The position numbers and the translations under genes were made by a program. Of a stretch of DNA of 64,000 bases, positions 1 to 8,325 are shown piece after piece (positions within the stretch are counted from its first letter, which is position 1; each line of letters opens with the position of its first letter). The DNA comes from Chryseobacterium kimseyorum (lineage in GTDB: Bacteria; Bacteroidota; Bacteroidia; Flavobacteriales; Weeksellaceae). The DNA lies in the NCBI RefSeq assembly GCF_025971945.1, contig NZ_JAPDHW010000002.1, positions 372,001 through 436,000 of the forward strand, in the 5' to 3' direction. The notes beneath the pieces are model-generated. The model had not been told where the DNA came from. It ran no database searches and worked only from the letters and a program-made list of their open reading frames with translations.

Positions 1-584
1 AGAAAATCTCCGCTTTCTATGAAACTTTTTGCCAGTTCCAGAATAGGCTTTTCGGTAAATGTTTTAACTTTATAATAGTCAGAATCCTTCTTTTCTACAA
101 ACTGAATATATCCGTAACCGGTATCTGGACGGGTTGGCGTAATGCCCAGTGTCACAAGATAATCGTGTGCAGAAGCCTGTTTAAATGCGAGTTCCAGTTT
201 TTCTAAAAAGACATCTTCTTTCAGAATTAAATGATCCGCCGGTAAAACCACCATCGTAGCGTCAGGATTGATTTCAGCAATCTTATTGGCCATGTAAAGA
301 TTACATGCAGCCGTATTTTTCATGAGAGGCTCGCCGACAACATTATCTGTGGGAATCTCCGGCAACTGCTGATGCGAAAGGGCTACATATTCTGTATTGG
401 TGATAACAAATATATTTTCATCAGGAATCATTTTACTTATCCTGTCATAAGTCTGCTGAATCATCGTTCGGCCTGTTCCTAATATATCCTGAAACTGTTT
501 TGGGAATTTCTGCGTGCTCAGAGGCCAGAATCTACTACCGATTCCTCCAGCCATAATCACACAGTATTTATCTGATTTTGACAT
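1..584 (-). CDS. Mannose-1-phosphate guanylyltransferase, partial (N-terminal ~194 residues)
   Basis: Sugar nucleotidyltransferase that would make GDP-mannose from mannose 1-phosphate and GTP in the cytoplasm, feeding surface polysaccharide synthesis. The reading frame runs off the left edge, so only the N-terminal part is visible. It begins with ATG at 582-584. The nucleotide-binding signature AGGIGSRFWPLS lies at about residues 12-23, followed by FPKQF; this GGxGxRxWPxS form is typical of mannose-1-phosphate guanylyltransferases. PADHL about 120 residues in is also characteristic. It starts 2 bp after the stop of the SprT-like gene upstream, so the two are probably cotranscribed. Phosphomannose isomerase/ManC fusions exist, but the missing C-terminus prevents a decision. 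Confidence 0.85.
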   Translation of the reverse strand, partial: MSKSDKYCVIMAGGIGSRFWPLSTQKFPKQFQDILGTGRTMIQQTYDRISKMIPDENIFVITNTEYVALSHQQLPEIPTDNVVGEPLMKNTAACNLYMANKIAEINPDATMVVLPADHLILKEDVFLEKLELAFKQASAHDYLVTLGITPTRPDTGYGYIQFVEKKDSDYYKVKTFTEKPILELAKSFIESGDF

Positions 585-586
585 AT

Positions 587-1177
587 TTAACTGCATTTTT
601 TCACTCTAGCCAATGGTTTGAAAGAGTATTTCCTTCCTGTAGCCAGATTGAGACAAAGATAGTTTTTTTTAATCAGACCTTCCAATAAATACTTTTCTGT
701 CCGGTAAATGAAATGATCGCCTTTCGCCAGCTGTTCCACATAAATTTCGTCATCATCGTGATTTTCAATGTGAAAGTATTTAACCAATTCCGGACTTGCC
801 ATAAAATTGGCTTTGGGTGATTTAGAAAACTGAACGATAATCGGTTTTAAATCATTTTCATAAACTTCTAAACTTTCCAGAAGCATAAGTCTGAAGGTGT
901 GCTTCCATTCATTTCCGTGCGGTGAAATTCTGCGGCCGAACTTTTCAAACGCAATGAGATGCGCTAGTTCGTGAGTCAGTACAAAGAAAAAAAGCTGTGG
1001 CTGTAAGGTAGAATTAATTGTTATTTCATGCGAAAGATCCCGAAGTTTTCTGTAATCTCCAAGTTTAGAGTTTCTGTTTTTTGTAATTTTAATATGAATA
1101 GAATAATCCGAAAACCAATTTCTGAGATGGCCTAAAGTATTTTGTGGTAAATATTTTTCTAGTGACTGAATAGACAT
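587..1177 (-). CDS. SprT-like zinc metalloprotease-fold protein
   Basis: A 196-residue protein with the HELAH zinc-binding signature at about residues 69-73 and a downstream HGNEWKHTF stretch that would supply the third metal ligand; this arrangement is that of the SprT-like domain. The role in bacteria is not established; the eukaryotic relative Spartan cleaves DNA-protein crosslinks. I chose the ATG at 1175-1177. A TTG 15 bp further upstream is in frame but has no particular support. The gene lies directly upstream of the mannose-1-phosphate guanylyltransferase gene (2 bp gap), as an apparent two-gene transcript. No signal peptide is visible, so it is probably cytoplasmic. Confidence 0.8.
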   Translation of the reverse strand: MSIQSLEKYLPQNTLGHLRNWFSDYSIHIKITKNRNSKLGDYRKLRDLSHEITINSTLQPQLFFFVLTHELAHLIAFEKFGRRISPHGNEWKHTFRLMLLESLEVYENDLKPIIVQFSKSPKANFMASPELVKYFHIENHDDDEIYVEQLAKGDHFIYRTEKYLLEGLIKKNYLCLNLATGRKYSFKPLARVKKCS

Positions 1178-1358
1178 TTCAATTGAGTACAAAAGTTGAT
1201 AACGAGCTTGTGTAAATTTAATTCAAGATAAATCAGTGTTACCAATAATCATGAATATATTCTCAGGCAAATTCAGGAGATTAGGCTGATTAATGTAATG
1301 AAAATCCGGAAAATCAATTAGCTGCGTGGCCAAAAATAAGCTAATTACTAGAAACAGC

Positions 1359-2717
1359 TTACAAACTTAGTGGAATTCCCGCATAGAAATTCAACAGTTT
1401 AAGACTGAAAAGATAATTGTATTTTGCCTGCTCTACAGAACCCTGCGCATTTGCATAATTGTTTCTGGCAATATTGAGATCATAAATTGTTCCTCTTCCT
1501 GCCGCATAACTTTTATCTGCAAAATCCATTGCGAGTTTTGTACTTTTTTCAGCTTCTACAGCCGCTAAATACACTTCGTAGTTTGCATCTACATCAAACT
1601 GTGCCTTCTGAACATTCTGTCTTACCGCCTGTTTCTGTTGATCTAAAGAGTTTTTGGCAATATTTTCATTAATTTTTGACTGCTCCACCTGAAGCCTGGT
1701 AATTCCCTTATTAAAAATCGGAATATTCAGAGAAAGCCCACCCTGCTGGCCAAAGTTATCTTTGTACTGTCCGAAAAACGAACGTTCATTAACGTAGAAA
1801 AATTCATTTCCTACATTATTGGTATTTAATAAGTTATTATAGAAACTCCCAATACCTACACTTGCAGTAAGGGTTGGCCAAAACGAAGTTTTCGTCACTT
1901 CAGTCTGAGCTTCTGCAGATTTGATGCGGCTTTCGGCAGCTTTGATCTGAGGCTGACTTTCGTAAGCTGTATTTAAAACCTCATCCACAGAAATCAGCTG
2001 CGGACTCAGCTGTTCACCAATTTCTACATTTTCTACATCAAAATTTTTATAATCCTGCAACTGTAAAAGCTGAGCCAGTGCAAACAAACTTCTTCCAACA
2101 TTAATTTCTGCTGTTTTCAGATTTTGTTTTTCTCTTGCCCAGGCTGCTTCGGCTTCGGCAACAATAGTTTGCGCCGTAGTACCGACCTCTGTAGTGATTT
2201 TTGCTCTGTCGAATTGCTTTTTAGCGTTTTCAGTAGCACTTTGAGCAATTTTAACAATTTCTTTATTGAGCAAAGTCGTTAAATATTGCTGAGCAATCTG
2301 CAGCGAAATATCATTTTTAATGGTTTCGATATCATACTGACTTGCTTCTACATCAAACTGAGTTTTTCTGATAGTTTTCTCTAATCTTCCATTGTTGTAT
2401 ACCAAAATATCTGCAGCGACATTAGCATTATTTCTAAATACATCGTTTCTTATACTCCCTGTTCCCAAAGAAGCCTGCCCAAAACTCACATTATTTCCCA
2501 GATTGGCAGATACCGATGGCAGATAACTGTTCTGAGCAATTTTCAGATTGACATCCTGAATTTGTTTTGAATATTGATTTTGAATAACCTGAAGATTATG
2601 CTCTGTTGCATAGTCGACACATTCTCTCAAAGACCACTTCTTCTGGGCACTCAGACCCAGACCAGATAATCCCAAAATAATCATCAAAACTTTTTTCATA
2701 TTCAGCTTTTTCTCCAT
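1359..2717 (-). CDS. TolC family outer membrane efflux protein
   Basis: Outer-membrane channel of a tripartite efflux or type I secretion system. The 452-residue length is normal for the family. A hydrophobic signal peptide (KVLMIILGLSGLGLSAQ) is followed by WSLRECVDYATEHN, the usual start of Bacteroidota TolC proteins, and by two long alanine/glutamine-rich helical repeats (residues ~40-240 and ~250-440) that form the alpha-barrel. An internal ATG at 2697-2699 would give a more typical signal peptide beginning MKKV and may be the true start. No inner-membrane pump or membrane-fusion gene lies next to it, so the partner system cannot be named. The gene is divergent from folC. Confidence 0.88.
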   Translation of the reverse strand: MEKKLNMKKVLMIILGLSGLGLSAQKKWSLRECVDYATEHNLQVIQNQYSKQIQDVNLKIAQNSYLPSVSANLGNNVSFGQASLGTGSIRNDVFRNNANVAADILVYNNGRLEKTIRKTQFDVEASQYDIETIKNDISLQIAQQYLTTLLNKEIVKIAQSATENAKKQFDRAKITTEVGTTAQTIVAEAEAAWAREKQNLKTAEINVGRSLFALAQLLQLQDYKNFDVENVEIGEQLSPQLISVDEVLNTAYESQPQIKAAESRIKSAEAQTEVTKTSFWPTLTASVGIGSFYNNLLNTNNVGNEFFYVNERSFFGQYKDNFGQQGGLSLNIPIFNKGITRLQVEQSKINENIAKNSLDQQKQAVRQNVQKAQFDVDANYEVYLAAVEAEKSTKLAMDFADKSYAAGRGTIYDLNIARNNYANAQGSVEQAKYNYLFSLKLLNFYAGIPLSL

Positions 2718-2797
2718 TAGACGAAGAGAAAGTAAAAAAGTTACAATTTTGAAAAATTATTGTTTCATTTTAATGAAAGTTTTGGGAATTTTGCAAT

Positions 2798-4042
2798 ATG
2801 ACAAACGAAGAATATCAGAAGGCCGTTGACTGGCTTTTCGTGCAGGCTCCGAATTATCAGATTGATGGCGAGAAAGCTTATAAACCAGGCCTTGATAACA
2901 TCACAAGACTTTGTGCTTTTTTTGATAACCCTCAAGATAAAATTAAATGCATTCACATCGGTGGCACCAATGGAAAAGGCTCTACCAGCAATATGCTGGC
3001 TTCTGTTCTTCAGGAATCGGGTTATAGGATTGGTCTTTATAATTCTCCTCACTTAATTGATTTCACCGAGAGAATCAAAATCAATGGTAAAAATTGTGAT
3101 AAAGAATTTGTCTTTCAGTTTATCCAAAAATTAAAAACCTTACCGGAAGACATTCTGCCTTCTTTTTTTGAGTTCACCACAATCATGGCGTTTGAGTACT
3201 TTTATCAGAAGAAAGTTGATTTTGCGATTATTGAAGTCGGTTTAGGCGGCAGGTTAGACTCCACCAATATTATTAAACCGTTAATCTCAGCGATCACCAA
3301 TGCACAACTTGATCATCAGAACATTTTAGGAAACACGATTGAAGAGATTGCGTTCGAGAAAGCAGGAATTATAAAACCCAATATTCCAATAGTTTCCGGG
3401 GAAGAAAATGAAGTAGTAAAAAATATTTTTAAAGCCAAAGCAGCAAAGGAAAACACCCATTTCATTGATGCCACACTGGTAAAAACTGGTTTAAACTCAG
3501 ATTTAAAAGGAAACTATCAGAAAAAGAATATTCGTGTTGTTTTGGCATTGGTTGACGAACTGAAAAAATTAGATTTAAAAATTTCTGATGAACATGTAGA
3601 ACAGGGATTGTTAAATGTTCATGACAATACAGGATTTATCGGCCGCTGGTTTGAATTTTCACAGAATCCACTGACAATTTGCGACACAGCGCATAATCAG
3701 GCAGGATTAGAACTAGTCTTTTCACAGTTAAATTCTATTCCGAAGTACAAGCATGTTGTTTTAGGTTTCGTAAATGACAAGAAAATTGACGATGTCATGA
3801 CCCTACTTCCCGAAAATTCTGCGTTTTATTTTGCGAAACCGGCCATTAACAGAGGCCGTCACCCTGAAGAATATGAAGATCTGCTAATAAATTCAAAAAT
3901 AATTTATAAAATTTTCGATTCTGTGCAGGAAGCCTATCTTTCTGCTAAACAACAAGCTACAGCAGAAGATTTGATTTTTATTGGCGGAAGCAACTTTGTG
4001 GTCGGAGAATTTTTAGAAAAAAACTTGACTGATATAAAATAA
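2798..4042 (+). CDS. folC: Bifunctional folylpolyglutamate synthase / dihydrofolate synthase
   Basis: Cytoplasmic Mur-ligase-family enzyme that joins glutamate to dihydropteroate and then adds further glutamates to folates. The 414-residue length is typical. The ATP-binding loop GTNGKGS lies at residues 56-62, preceded by HIGG. FEFTTIMAFEYF and EVGLGGRLDSTN are characteristic family blocks, and the C-terminal Rossmann domain carries DTAHNQAG. It starts with ATG 50 bp from the 5' end of the divergent tolC-like gene. Its 3' end overlaps the promoter of the following tRNA gene. Confidence 0.93.
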   Translation: MTNEEYQKAVDWLFVQAPNYQIDGEKAYKPGLDNITRLCAFFDNPQDKIKCIHIGGTNGKGSTSNMLASVLQESGYRIGLYNSPHLIDFTERIKINGKNCDKEFVFQFIQKLKTLPEDILPSFFEFTTIMAFEYFYQKKVDFAIIEVGLGGRLDSTNIIKPLISAITNAQLDHQNILGNTIEEIAFEKAGIIKPNIPIVSGEENEVVKNIFKAKAAKENTHFIDATLVKTGLNSDLKGNYQKKNIRVVLALVDELKKLDLKISDEHVEQGLLNVHDNTGFIGRWFEFSQNPLTICDTAHNQAGLELVFSQLNSIPKYKHVVLGFVNDKKIDDVMTLLPENSAFYFAKPAINRGRHPEEYEDLLINSKIIYKIFDSVQEAYLSAKQQATAEDLIFIGGSNFVVGEFLEKNLTDIK

Positions 4043-4055
4043 GTGTGTATATTTG
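4025..4055 (+). promoter_or_regulatory. Promoter of the tRNA-Val gene
   Basis: TTG at 4025-4027 and TATATTTG at 4048-4055 match the Bacteroidota -33/-7 promoter (TTG, TAnnTTTG) with a 20-bp spacer. The -33 element lies inside the last codons of folC. Transcription would start about 25 bp before the mature tRNA. Confidence 0.75.
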
Positions 4056-4081
4056 CACCACTCAAAACGAGAAATCGTCTA

Positions 4082-4156
4082 GGGCTCTTAGCTCAGTTGG
4101 TTCAGAGCATCTGGTTTACACCCAGAGGGTCGGGGGTTCGAATCCCTCAGGGCCCA
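4082..4156 (+). tRNA. tRNA-Val (anticodon TAC)
   Basis: A full cloverleaf folds by eye: 7-bp acceptor stem (GGGCTCT with AGGGCCC, one G-T pair), D stem GCTC/GAGC, anticodon stem TCTGG/CCAGA with loop TTTACAC and anticodon TAC at 4117-4119, and a T arm with loop TTCGAAT. The discriminator base is A at 4156. CCA is not encoded. A promoter and a terminator flank it, so it forms its own transcription unit. Confidence 0.97.
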
Positions 4157-4158
4157 CA

Positions 4159-4190
4159 AAAACTCTCAGATTATTCTGAGAGTTTTTTAT
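4159..4190 (+). terminator. Rho-independent terminator of the tRNA-Val gene
   Basis: Inverted repeat AAAACTCTCAG / CTGAGAGTTTT around a 6-nt loop, followed by a T run. It begins 2 bp after the mature tRNA end. Confidence 0.9.
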
Positions 4191-4322
4191 TTTATTAGTA
4201 TTCATGGGATTTTGCAGAGATTTTAAGAATTTGTAGAAATTCCAGAGAAGGTGGGTTTTTTGTTCTTTTTAGGTTTTGAGGCATACATTTCGGCAACCAT
4301 CAATTTTTTAGATTAAATAAGA

Positions 4323-5207
4323 CTAATTCATCCTGCGCAGAAGCATTCCTAATTTGAAAAAATCAAGGTTTCTTAAATTGGGCTTACCCGAAACAAGATT
4401 TTTAATTATTTTACGTTCTAAAATATTGTAGAAGAATAAAAAAAGGTTGGCTACATTATTTTTTTTCAACTTTTGAGCTGTCCAAAACACCTTAATATCC
4501 TTTATGTAAACCAGGTTCTCAGAATTTAGAGATAATTGATACAGCGAGTCTATTGCGGTTTTGGTTTTATCTAGAAAAACATCGTTCACGGTCTCATCAA
4601 TATGAATGACGGGATTATTGATCGCAGAAAACTTTACTTTCGCAAGTTCCATTTTTTTTGCAAAAACGTAATCTTCATATCCGTAATGGATCAGCTCCTC
4701 ATTAAACGGAAATTTCCTGAATGTTTCTGTTTTGACTATAAAATTGACTGTTTTAAAAACCGAAAAGTCATCCGTTCTGCTTTGTGTGAAAATTTCTCTT
4801 TCAACCGAATACCGGTTTCGTAAAGTGTCGGAATATAACGGCGATATTTTAAAGTTTCCATAAACAACTTCTACTCCATCGTTTTTATCGAGTTCATCTA
4901 AGTAATTTCTGAGGAAGTTTACACTGTCGATTTTTGCGTCACAATCTAAAAACAGTAAATAATCTCCCTCGGCATATTCCAGAAACAGATTTCTGATTTT
5001 TGATCTGCCTATATTTTTTTCCAGAAAAATAAAGTCTTTTACTTCGTTCCGAAGTTCTCTGTTGATCGTTTTAAACTGATCTTCAGAAGCATCATCAATA
5101 AGAATAATTTCTGCATCGATTCCTTTTTCATTTATTTCTTTTTTCAGATCAAAAACAAGCTCCCGAACGTCAAAATTGTAAACCGGAATGCACACAGAAA
5201 TTTTCAT
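4323..5207 (-). CDS. Family 2 glycosyltransferase
   Basis: GT-A fold glycosyltransferase of 294 residues, probably cytoplasmic or peripheral at the inner membrane. It opens with ISVCIPVYNF, then has LIDDASED near residue 38 and the metal-binding DCD motif at about residues 88-90 (LLFLDCD), all standard for GT2. The acceptor cannot be predicted. It starts 5 bp after the stop of a GT9 gene. With sufE upstream the three genes form one tightly spaced unit, which suggests a part in lipopolysaccharide or other surface glycan assembly. Confidence 0.85.
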   Translation of the reverse strand: MKISVCIPVYNFDVRELVFDLKKEINEKGIDAEIILIDDASEDQFKTINRELRNEVKDFIFLEKNIGRSKIRNLFLEYAEGDYLLFLDCDAKIDSVNFLRNYLDELDKNDGVEVVYGNFKISPLYSDTLRNRYSVEREIFTQSRTDDFSVFKTVNFIVKTETFRKFPFNEELIHYGYEDYVFAKKMELAKVKFSAINNPVIHIDETVNDVFLDKTKTAIDSLYQLSLNSENLVYIKDIKVFWTAQKLKKNNVANLFLFFYNILERKIIKNLVSGKPNLRNLDFFKLGMLLRRMN

Positions 5208-5212
5208 TCAAT

Positions 5213-6178
5213 TTAAATTTTATCAATAATTTTCTGTACGCTGATTTCCTCCAGACACGCCCAATCTCCCCGATAACATTCTTTATCTCCGAAAACCGAG
5301 CAAGGTCGACACGTAAGATCATTAATTTGAACAACATCATCTTCACTTTGTCCGAAACCTAAAAAACCGGCATAAGGATGCGTCGCTCCCCAAATTGAAA
5401 CACAACGGGTCCCTACGATACTCGCCAGATGCATATTAGCTGAATCCATCGAAATCATTACTTCAAGTTCAGAAATCTTGTTCAATTCTTCAGAAAGAGT
5501 GAGTTTTCCGGCCAGACTTTGGGTGTTTGGGATTTGTTGTTCCCAGCTTTCCAGGGTTTCAGTTTCTTTTTTTCCGCCACCGAAAAAGTAAATGGTATGC
5601 TTCTGTGCTAATATTTTAACAAGTTCGAAAGATTTTTCTAGGGGTAGCATTTTCCCTTTATGCTGAGCGAAAGGCGCAAAACCGATTCCTGATTTCTGGT
5701 TAGATTTTGGTCTTAACTGATGCGAAAGTTCAACCTTAAAACCCATATCTCGAAAAACATCGGCATAGCGCTCTACGGTTTTTTTGAGCTGGATTTTATC
5801 TAAATCCCAAACATCAGTCAGCTTTTCTTTTTCTTCTTTGCCTTTATTGATTTTATAGACCTTCAGACCCTTTCGTACATAGATTTTATCTAATATTTTT
5901 GAGCGGATGACATCGTGCAAGTCAGCAATAAAATCCGGCTGATATTGTCTGAGCAATTCTTTACCCAACCGTCTGATTCCTAAAAAACCTTTATACTCAT
6001 CAAGATCAATTCCGTGGAAGATAACATTCGGAATATCAGCAAATAAGCTCTCAAAATTTTTCCGTGAAACCATGACAATCTCAACATCAGGATTCTGCTC
6101 CAGAAATTCTCGGAAAACAGGCATTGTCATAGCGACATCACCAAAAGCGGAAAAACGGTATGCTAAAATTCTGGTCAC
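5213..6178 (-). CDS. Family 9 glycosyltransferase (heptosyltransferase-like)
   Basis: A 321-residue protein related to lipopolysaccharide heptosyltransferases. The N-terminus RFSAFGDVAMTMPVFREF is the usual GT9 opening. GIGFAPFAQHKGK near residue 185 and SMDSANMHLA near residue 245 form the nucleotide-sugar-binding C-terminal half, where DSANMHLA replaces the common DSGPMHLA. The start is GTG at 6176-6178; no ATG lies closer, and the preceding sufE stop is 2 bp away. Flavobacteria often lack heptose, so the donor sugar is uncertain. The C-terminus has five cysteines within about 25 residues (TCRPCSVFGDKECYRGDWAC), typical of Bacteroidota members. Confidence 0.87.
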   Translation of the reverse strand: MTRILAYRFSAFGDVAMTMPVFREFLEQNPDVEIVMVSRKNFESLFADIPNVIFHGIDLDEYKGFLGIRRLGKELLRQYQPDFIADLHDVIRSKILDKIYVRKGLKVYKINKGKEEKEKLTDVWDLDKIQLKKTVERYADVFRDMGFKVELSHQLRPKSNQKSGIGFAPFAQHKGKMLPLEKSFELVKILAQKHTIYFFGGGKKETETLESWEQQIPNTQSLAGKLTLSEELNKISELEVMISMDSANMHLASIVGTRCVSIWGATHPYAGFLGFGQSEDDVVQINDLTCRPCSVFGDKECYRGDWACLEEISVQKIIDKI

Positions 6179-6180
6179 AA

Positions 6181-6600
6181 CTAAGATTTCAGTTGATATG
6201 CGACAGCGTAAAATTTAATTTGCTTGGTCATCGCCATCAATCCGTTGGCTCTGGAAGGAGACAGAAATTCCTGCAACCCGATTTCAGAAATAAATTCAAA
6301 ATCAGAATCAAGAATTTCCTGCGTTGAATGACCGCTGTAAATACTTACCAACAGAGAAACGATTCCTTTTGGAAGAATTCCGTCAGAATCAGCATTGAAA
6401 AACAGTTTTCCGTCTTTAAATTCAGCGTCAATCCACACCTTGCTCTGACAACCTTTGATCAGGTTATCATCCGTTTTCTTTTCGTCCGGAAGACCCTTGA
6501 GTTCTTTGCCCAAGTCTATGATGTACTCATATTTTTGCTCCCAGTCGTCAAGAAACGCAAATTCATCAATTATTTCCTGCTGATTTTCTTTAATGGTCAT
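6181..6600 (-). CDS. SufE-type sulfur acceptor protein
   Basis: Cytoplasmic sulfur-transfer protein that accepts persulfide sulfur from the cysteine desulfurase SufS for Fe-S cluster assembly. The protein is 139 residues. The catalytic cysteine is in GCQSKVW, about residue 70, and FLSPSRANGLMAM near the C-terminus is a typical SufE block. I start at the ATG at 6598-6600; an upstream in-frame TTG at 6621 falls inside the -7 promoter box (6619-6626), so it cannot begin translation. The other suf genes are not in this window. It heads a three-gene unit with two glycosyltransferases, most likely a positional rather than functional link. Confidence 0.88.
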   Translation of the reverse strand: MTIKENQQEIIDEFAFLDDWEQKYEYIIDLGKELKGLPDEKKTDDNLIKGCQSKVWIDAEFKDGKLFFNADSDGILPKGIVSLLVSIYSGHSTQEILDSDFEFISEIGLQEFLSPSRANGLMAMTKQIKFYAVAYQLKS

Positions 6601-6618
6601 TTCTATACTTTCTTTATG

Positions 6619-6626
6619 CAAAGATA
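6619..6626 (-). promoter_or_regulatory. -7 promoter box upstream of sufE
   Basis: Read on the minus strand this is TATCTTTG, an exact TAnnTTTG match 18 bp before the chosen ATG. No clear -33 TTG lies at the usual distance. The box covers the alternative TTG start, which settles the start of sufE. Confidence 0.6.
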
Positions 6627-6846
6627 ACCAATTTTAAAAAGATAATTTAAAACTGATTTAATATGAAAATCTATTTTAAATGATTGAATTTTTATTTTTT
6701 AACGCAAGGTTACACAAAGATTTTTTGAATGGTTTTAAATTTTTTAAGATAAAAAATGCCGCCTTGCTTATTTTCGAAATACAATTTAATCTTTAAGCAA
6801 AGCTTCTTTAATAATTCTTATCCTTAATTTCCTGAAATGGTTTAAA

Positions 6847-7944
6847 TCATTTTGATGCTCTTTCAAAAACCTCCAGTAATTTTACTTCTTCATTTTCCCA
6901 ACAAAGTTGTTCAGCAGCTTTTCCCAATTCAGGCTGATAGTTTTTTCTTCCTTTATTTAAAACTTTATTTATGGCTTTAGCGATATTTTCAGGGTTGTGA
7001 TTTTCAATAATTTCTCCAACATCAAACTGATTTTTGATGTTCAACATTTCAGGAAGCGGAGAAAGAATTAAAGGAACTCTTGCCTGAATGCAGTCCAGCA
7101 CTTTATTAGGAAGAGAAAACTCATAACTTTCGCCTCCGTTTTCTTCGATGCTCATTCCGATATCGGCTGTTAAAGTAATTTCTCTTAGATCTTGCGGAAG
7201 TAATTTGCCTAAAAACTGAACTTTTTCCTGCAGATTTTCTTTCATAACCAAATCTTCATATTCTATTTTCCTTGGTCCATCGCCGGCAATTTTAAAAATA
7301 ACATTGTCAAGATGATGCATTGCCAAAATGGCTTTATCAATTCCACGAAATGGATTGAGTGCACCCTGATACAACAATATTTTCGGATTATTTTCTGGTA
7401 TTTCAATTGAAAAATCAATTTTTCTTGGCGCATTTTGAACAACCACAGGCAAAATTCCATACTTAGTCTGAAACCATTTTGCATAACTTCCACTAGCAGT
7501 CATCATGAATTTCAGATTCGGAACCATTTTATTTTGGAGATAGCGCCAAAGTTTTTGAGACATTTTCCCCTGAACAGCAGGCATTTCCGAGAAAATTTCG
7601 TGACTGTCGAATACCAGAGGAATATTTAATTTTTTAGCTAAAAGATAATTCGGCAGCAATGCATCCAAATCATTTGCATGAAGAATCGTATTTTGATCTG
7701 CTTTTTTCTTTATTTCCTGATAAAGCTTCCAATTAAATTCAAAATAGGCAGTCTTTAAAGTTTTAGACACAATATTTATTCTCGAAAAAGAATAGGGACG
7801 TGACATTTTTTCTTCTCCACCCCAATTATTTCCAATCAATTCGACATCATAGCCATTTTCATGTAAAGTTCGGCAGACTTTTTCGATTCTCTGATCCGTA
7901 TAAAGATTACTGAATGCCGAAGTCAATACTTTTTTTCCAGCCAT
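6847..7944 (-). CDS. Family 4 glycosyltransferase
   Basis: GT-B fold glycosyltransferase of 365 residues. The Rossmann-like N-terminal half includes LHANDLDALLPNYLLAKK and DSHEIFSE. The C-terminal half has LYQGALNPFRGIDKAI, IAGDGP and the E-x7-E-like region ENGGESYEFSLPNK that holds the nucleotide sugar in GT4 enzymes. The ATG at 7942-7944 overlaps the stop of the upstream small membrane-protein gene (TAATG), which implies translational coupling. An in-frame extension to 8019 exists but would read through the neighbouring gene. Acceptor and product are unknown; a surface-polysaccharide role is the likely guess. Confidence 0.87.
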   Translation of the reverse strand: MAGKKVLTSAFSNLYTDQRIEKVCRTLHENGYDVELIGNNWGGEEKMSRPYSFSRINIVSKTLKTAYFEFNWKLYQEIKKKADQNTILHANDLDALLPNYLLAKKLNIPLVFDSHEIFSEMPAVQGKMSQKLWRYLQNKMVPNLKFMMTASGSYAKWFQTKYGILPVVVQNAPRKIDFSIEIPENNPKILLYQGALNPFRGIDKAILAMHHLDNVIFKIAGDGPRKIEYEDLVMKENLQEKVQFLGKLLPQDLREITLTADIGMSIEENGGESYEFSLPNKVLDCIQARVPLILSPLPEMLNIKNQFDVGEIIENHNPENIAKAINKVLNKGRKNYQPELGKAAEQLCWENEEVKLLEVFERASK

Positions 7945-8168
7945 TATTTCTTCTTTGCTGTCAGTAAATGATAGACCTGTACAAAGCAGATAATTCCGTT
8001 GGGAATAATCACCGGCCAAAGCATTCCGTTGAAAATGCCGTAGACAACAAAACAGATACAGCCTACCAAATTGACAATTCGGATTTTGGTTAAATCTTTA
8101 AGAATAAAACTTAAAATAATGAAAACGGAAGCGGCATAGCCGATGTAATTTGTAATTTCGGAGCTCAT
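7944..8168 (-). CDS. Small membrane protein, CBU_0592/YgjV-like
   Basis: A 74-residue protein that is almost entirely hydrophobic, with about three membrane spans: YIGYAASVFIILSFIL, IVNLVGCICFVVYGIF and MLWPVIIPNGIICFVQVYHLL. The spacing resembles small YgjV-like or CBU_0592-family membrane proteins, whose function is unknown to me. It ends in TAATG overlapping the start of the GT4 gene, so the two are translationally coupled. A flippase-accessory or anchoring role for the glycosyltransferase is possible but is only inference from position. Confidence 0.7.
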   Translation of the reverse strand: MSSEITNYIGYAASVFIILSFILKDLTKIRIVNLVGCICFVVYGIFNGMLWPVIIPNGIICFVQVYHLLTAKKK

Positions 8169-8325
8169 GAAAGGAATTTGAGGATAACAAACTTAGTCAT
8201 TTTCAGTAAGATAAAAAACTTTTATCTGCCATAAAGTCATTAATTGTTTTTTGGTAAAATATTTGTAATTTAGTTATAGAATAAACGATAAATGTTATCG
8301 TTATTCCAATTTGAGATACAATATT

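Noticed and set aside
6655..6840. Inverted GCAAGG / CCTTGC in the gap after the GT4 gene
   Set aside because: Arms are short and far apart with no T run; probably a degenerate dispersed repeat.
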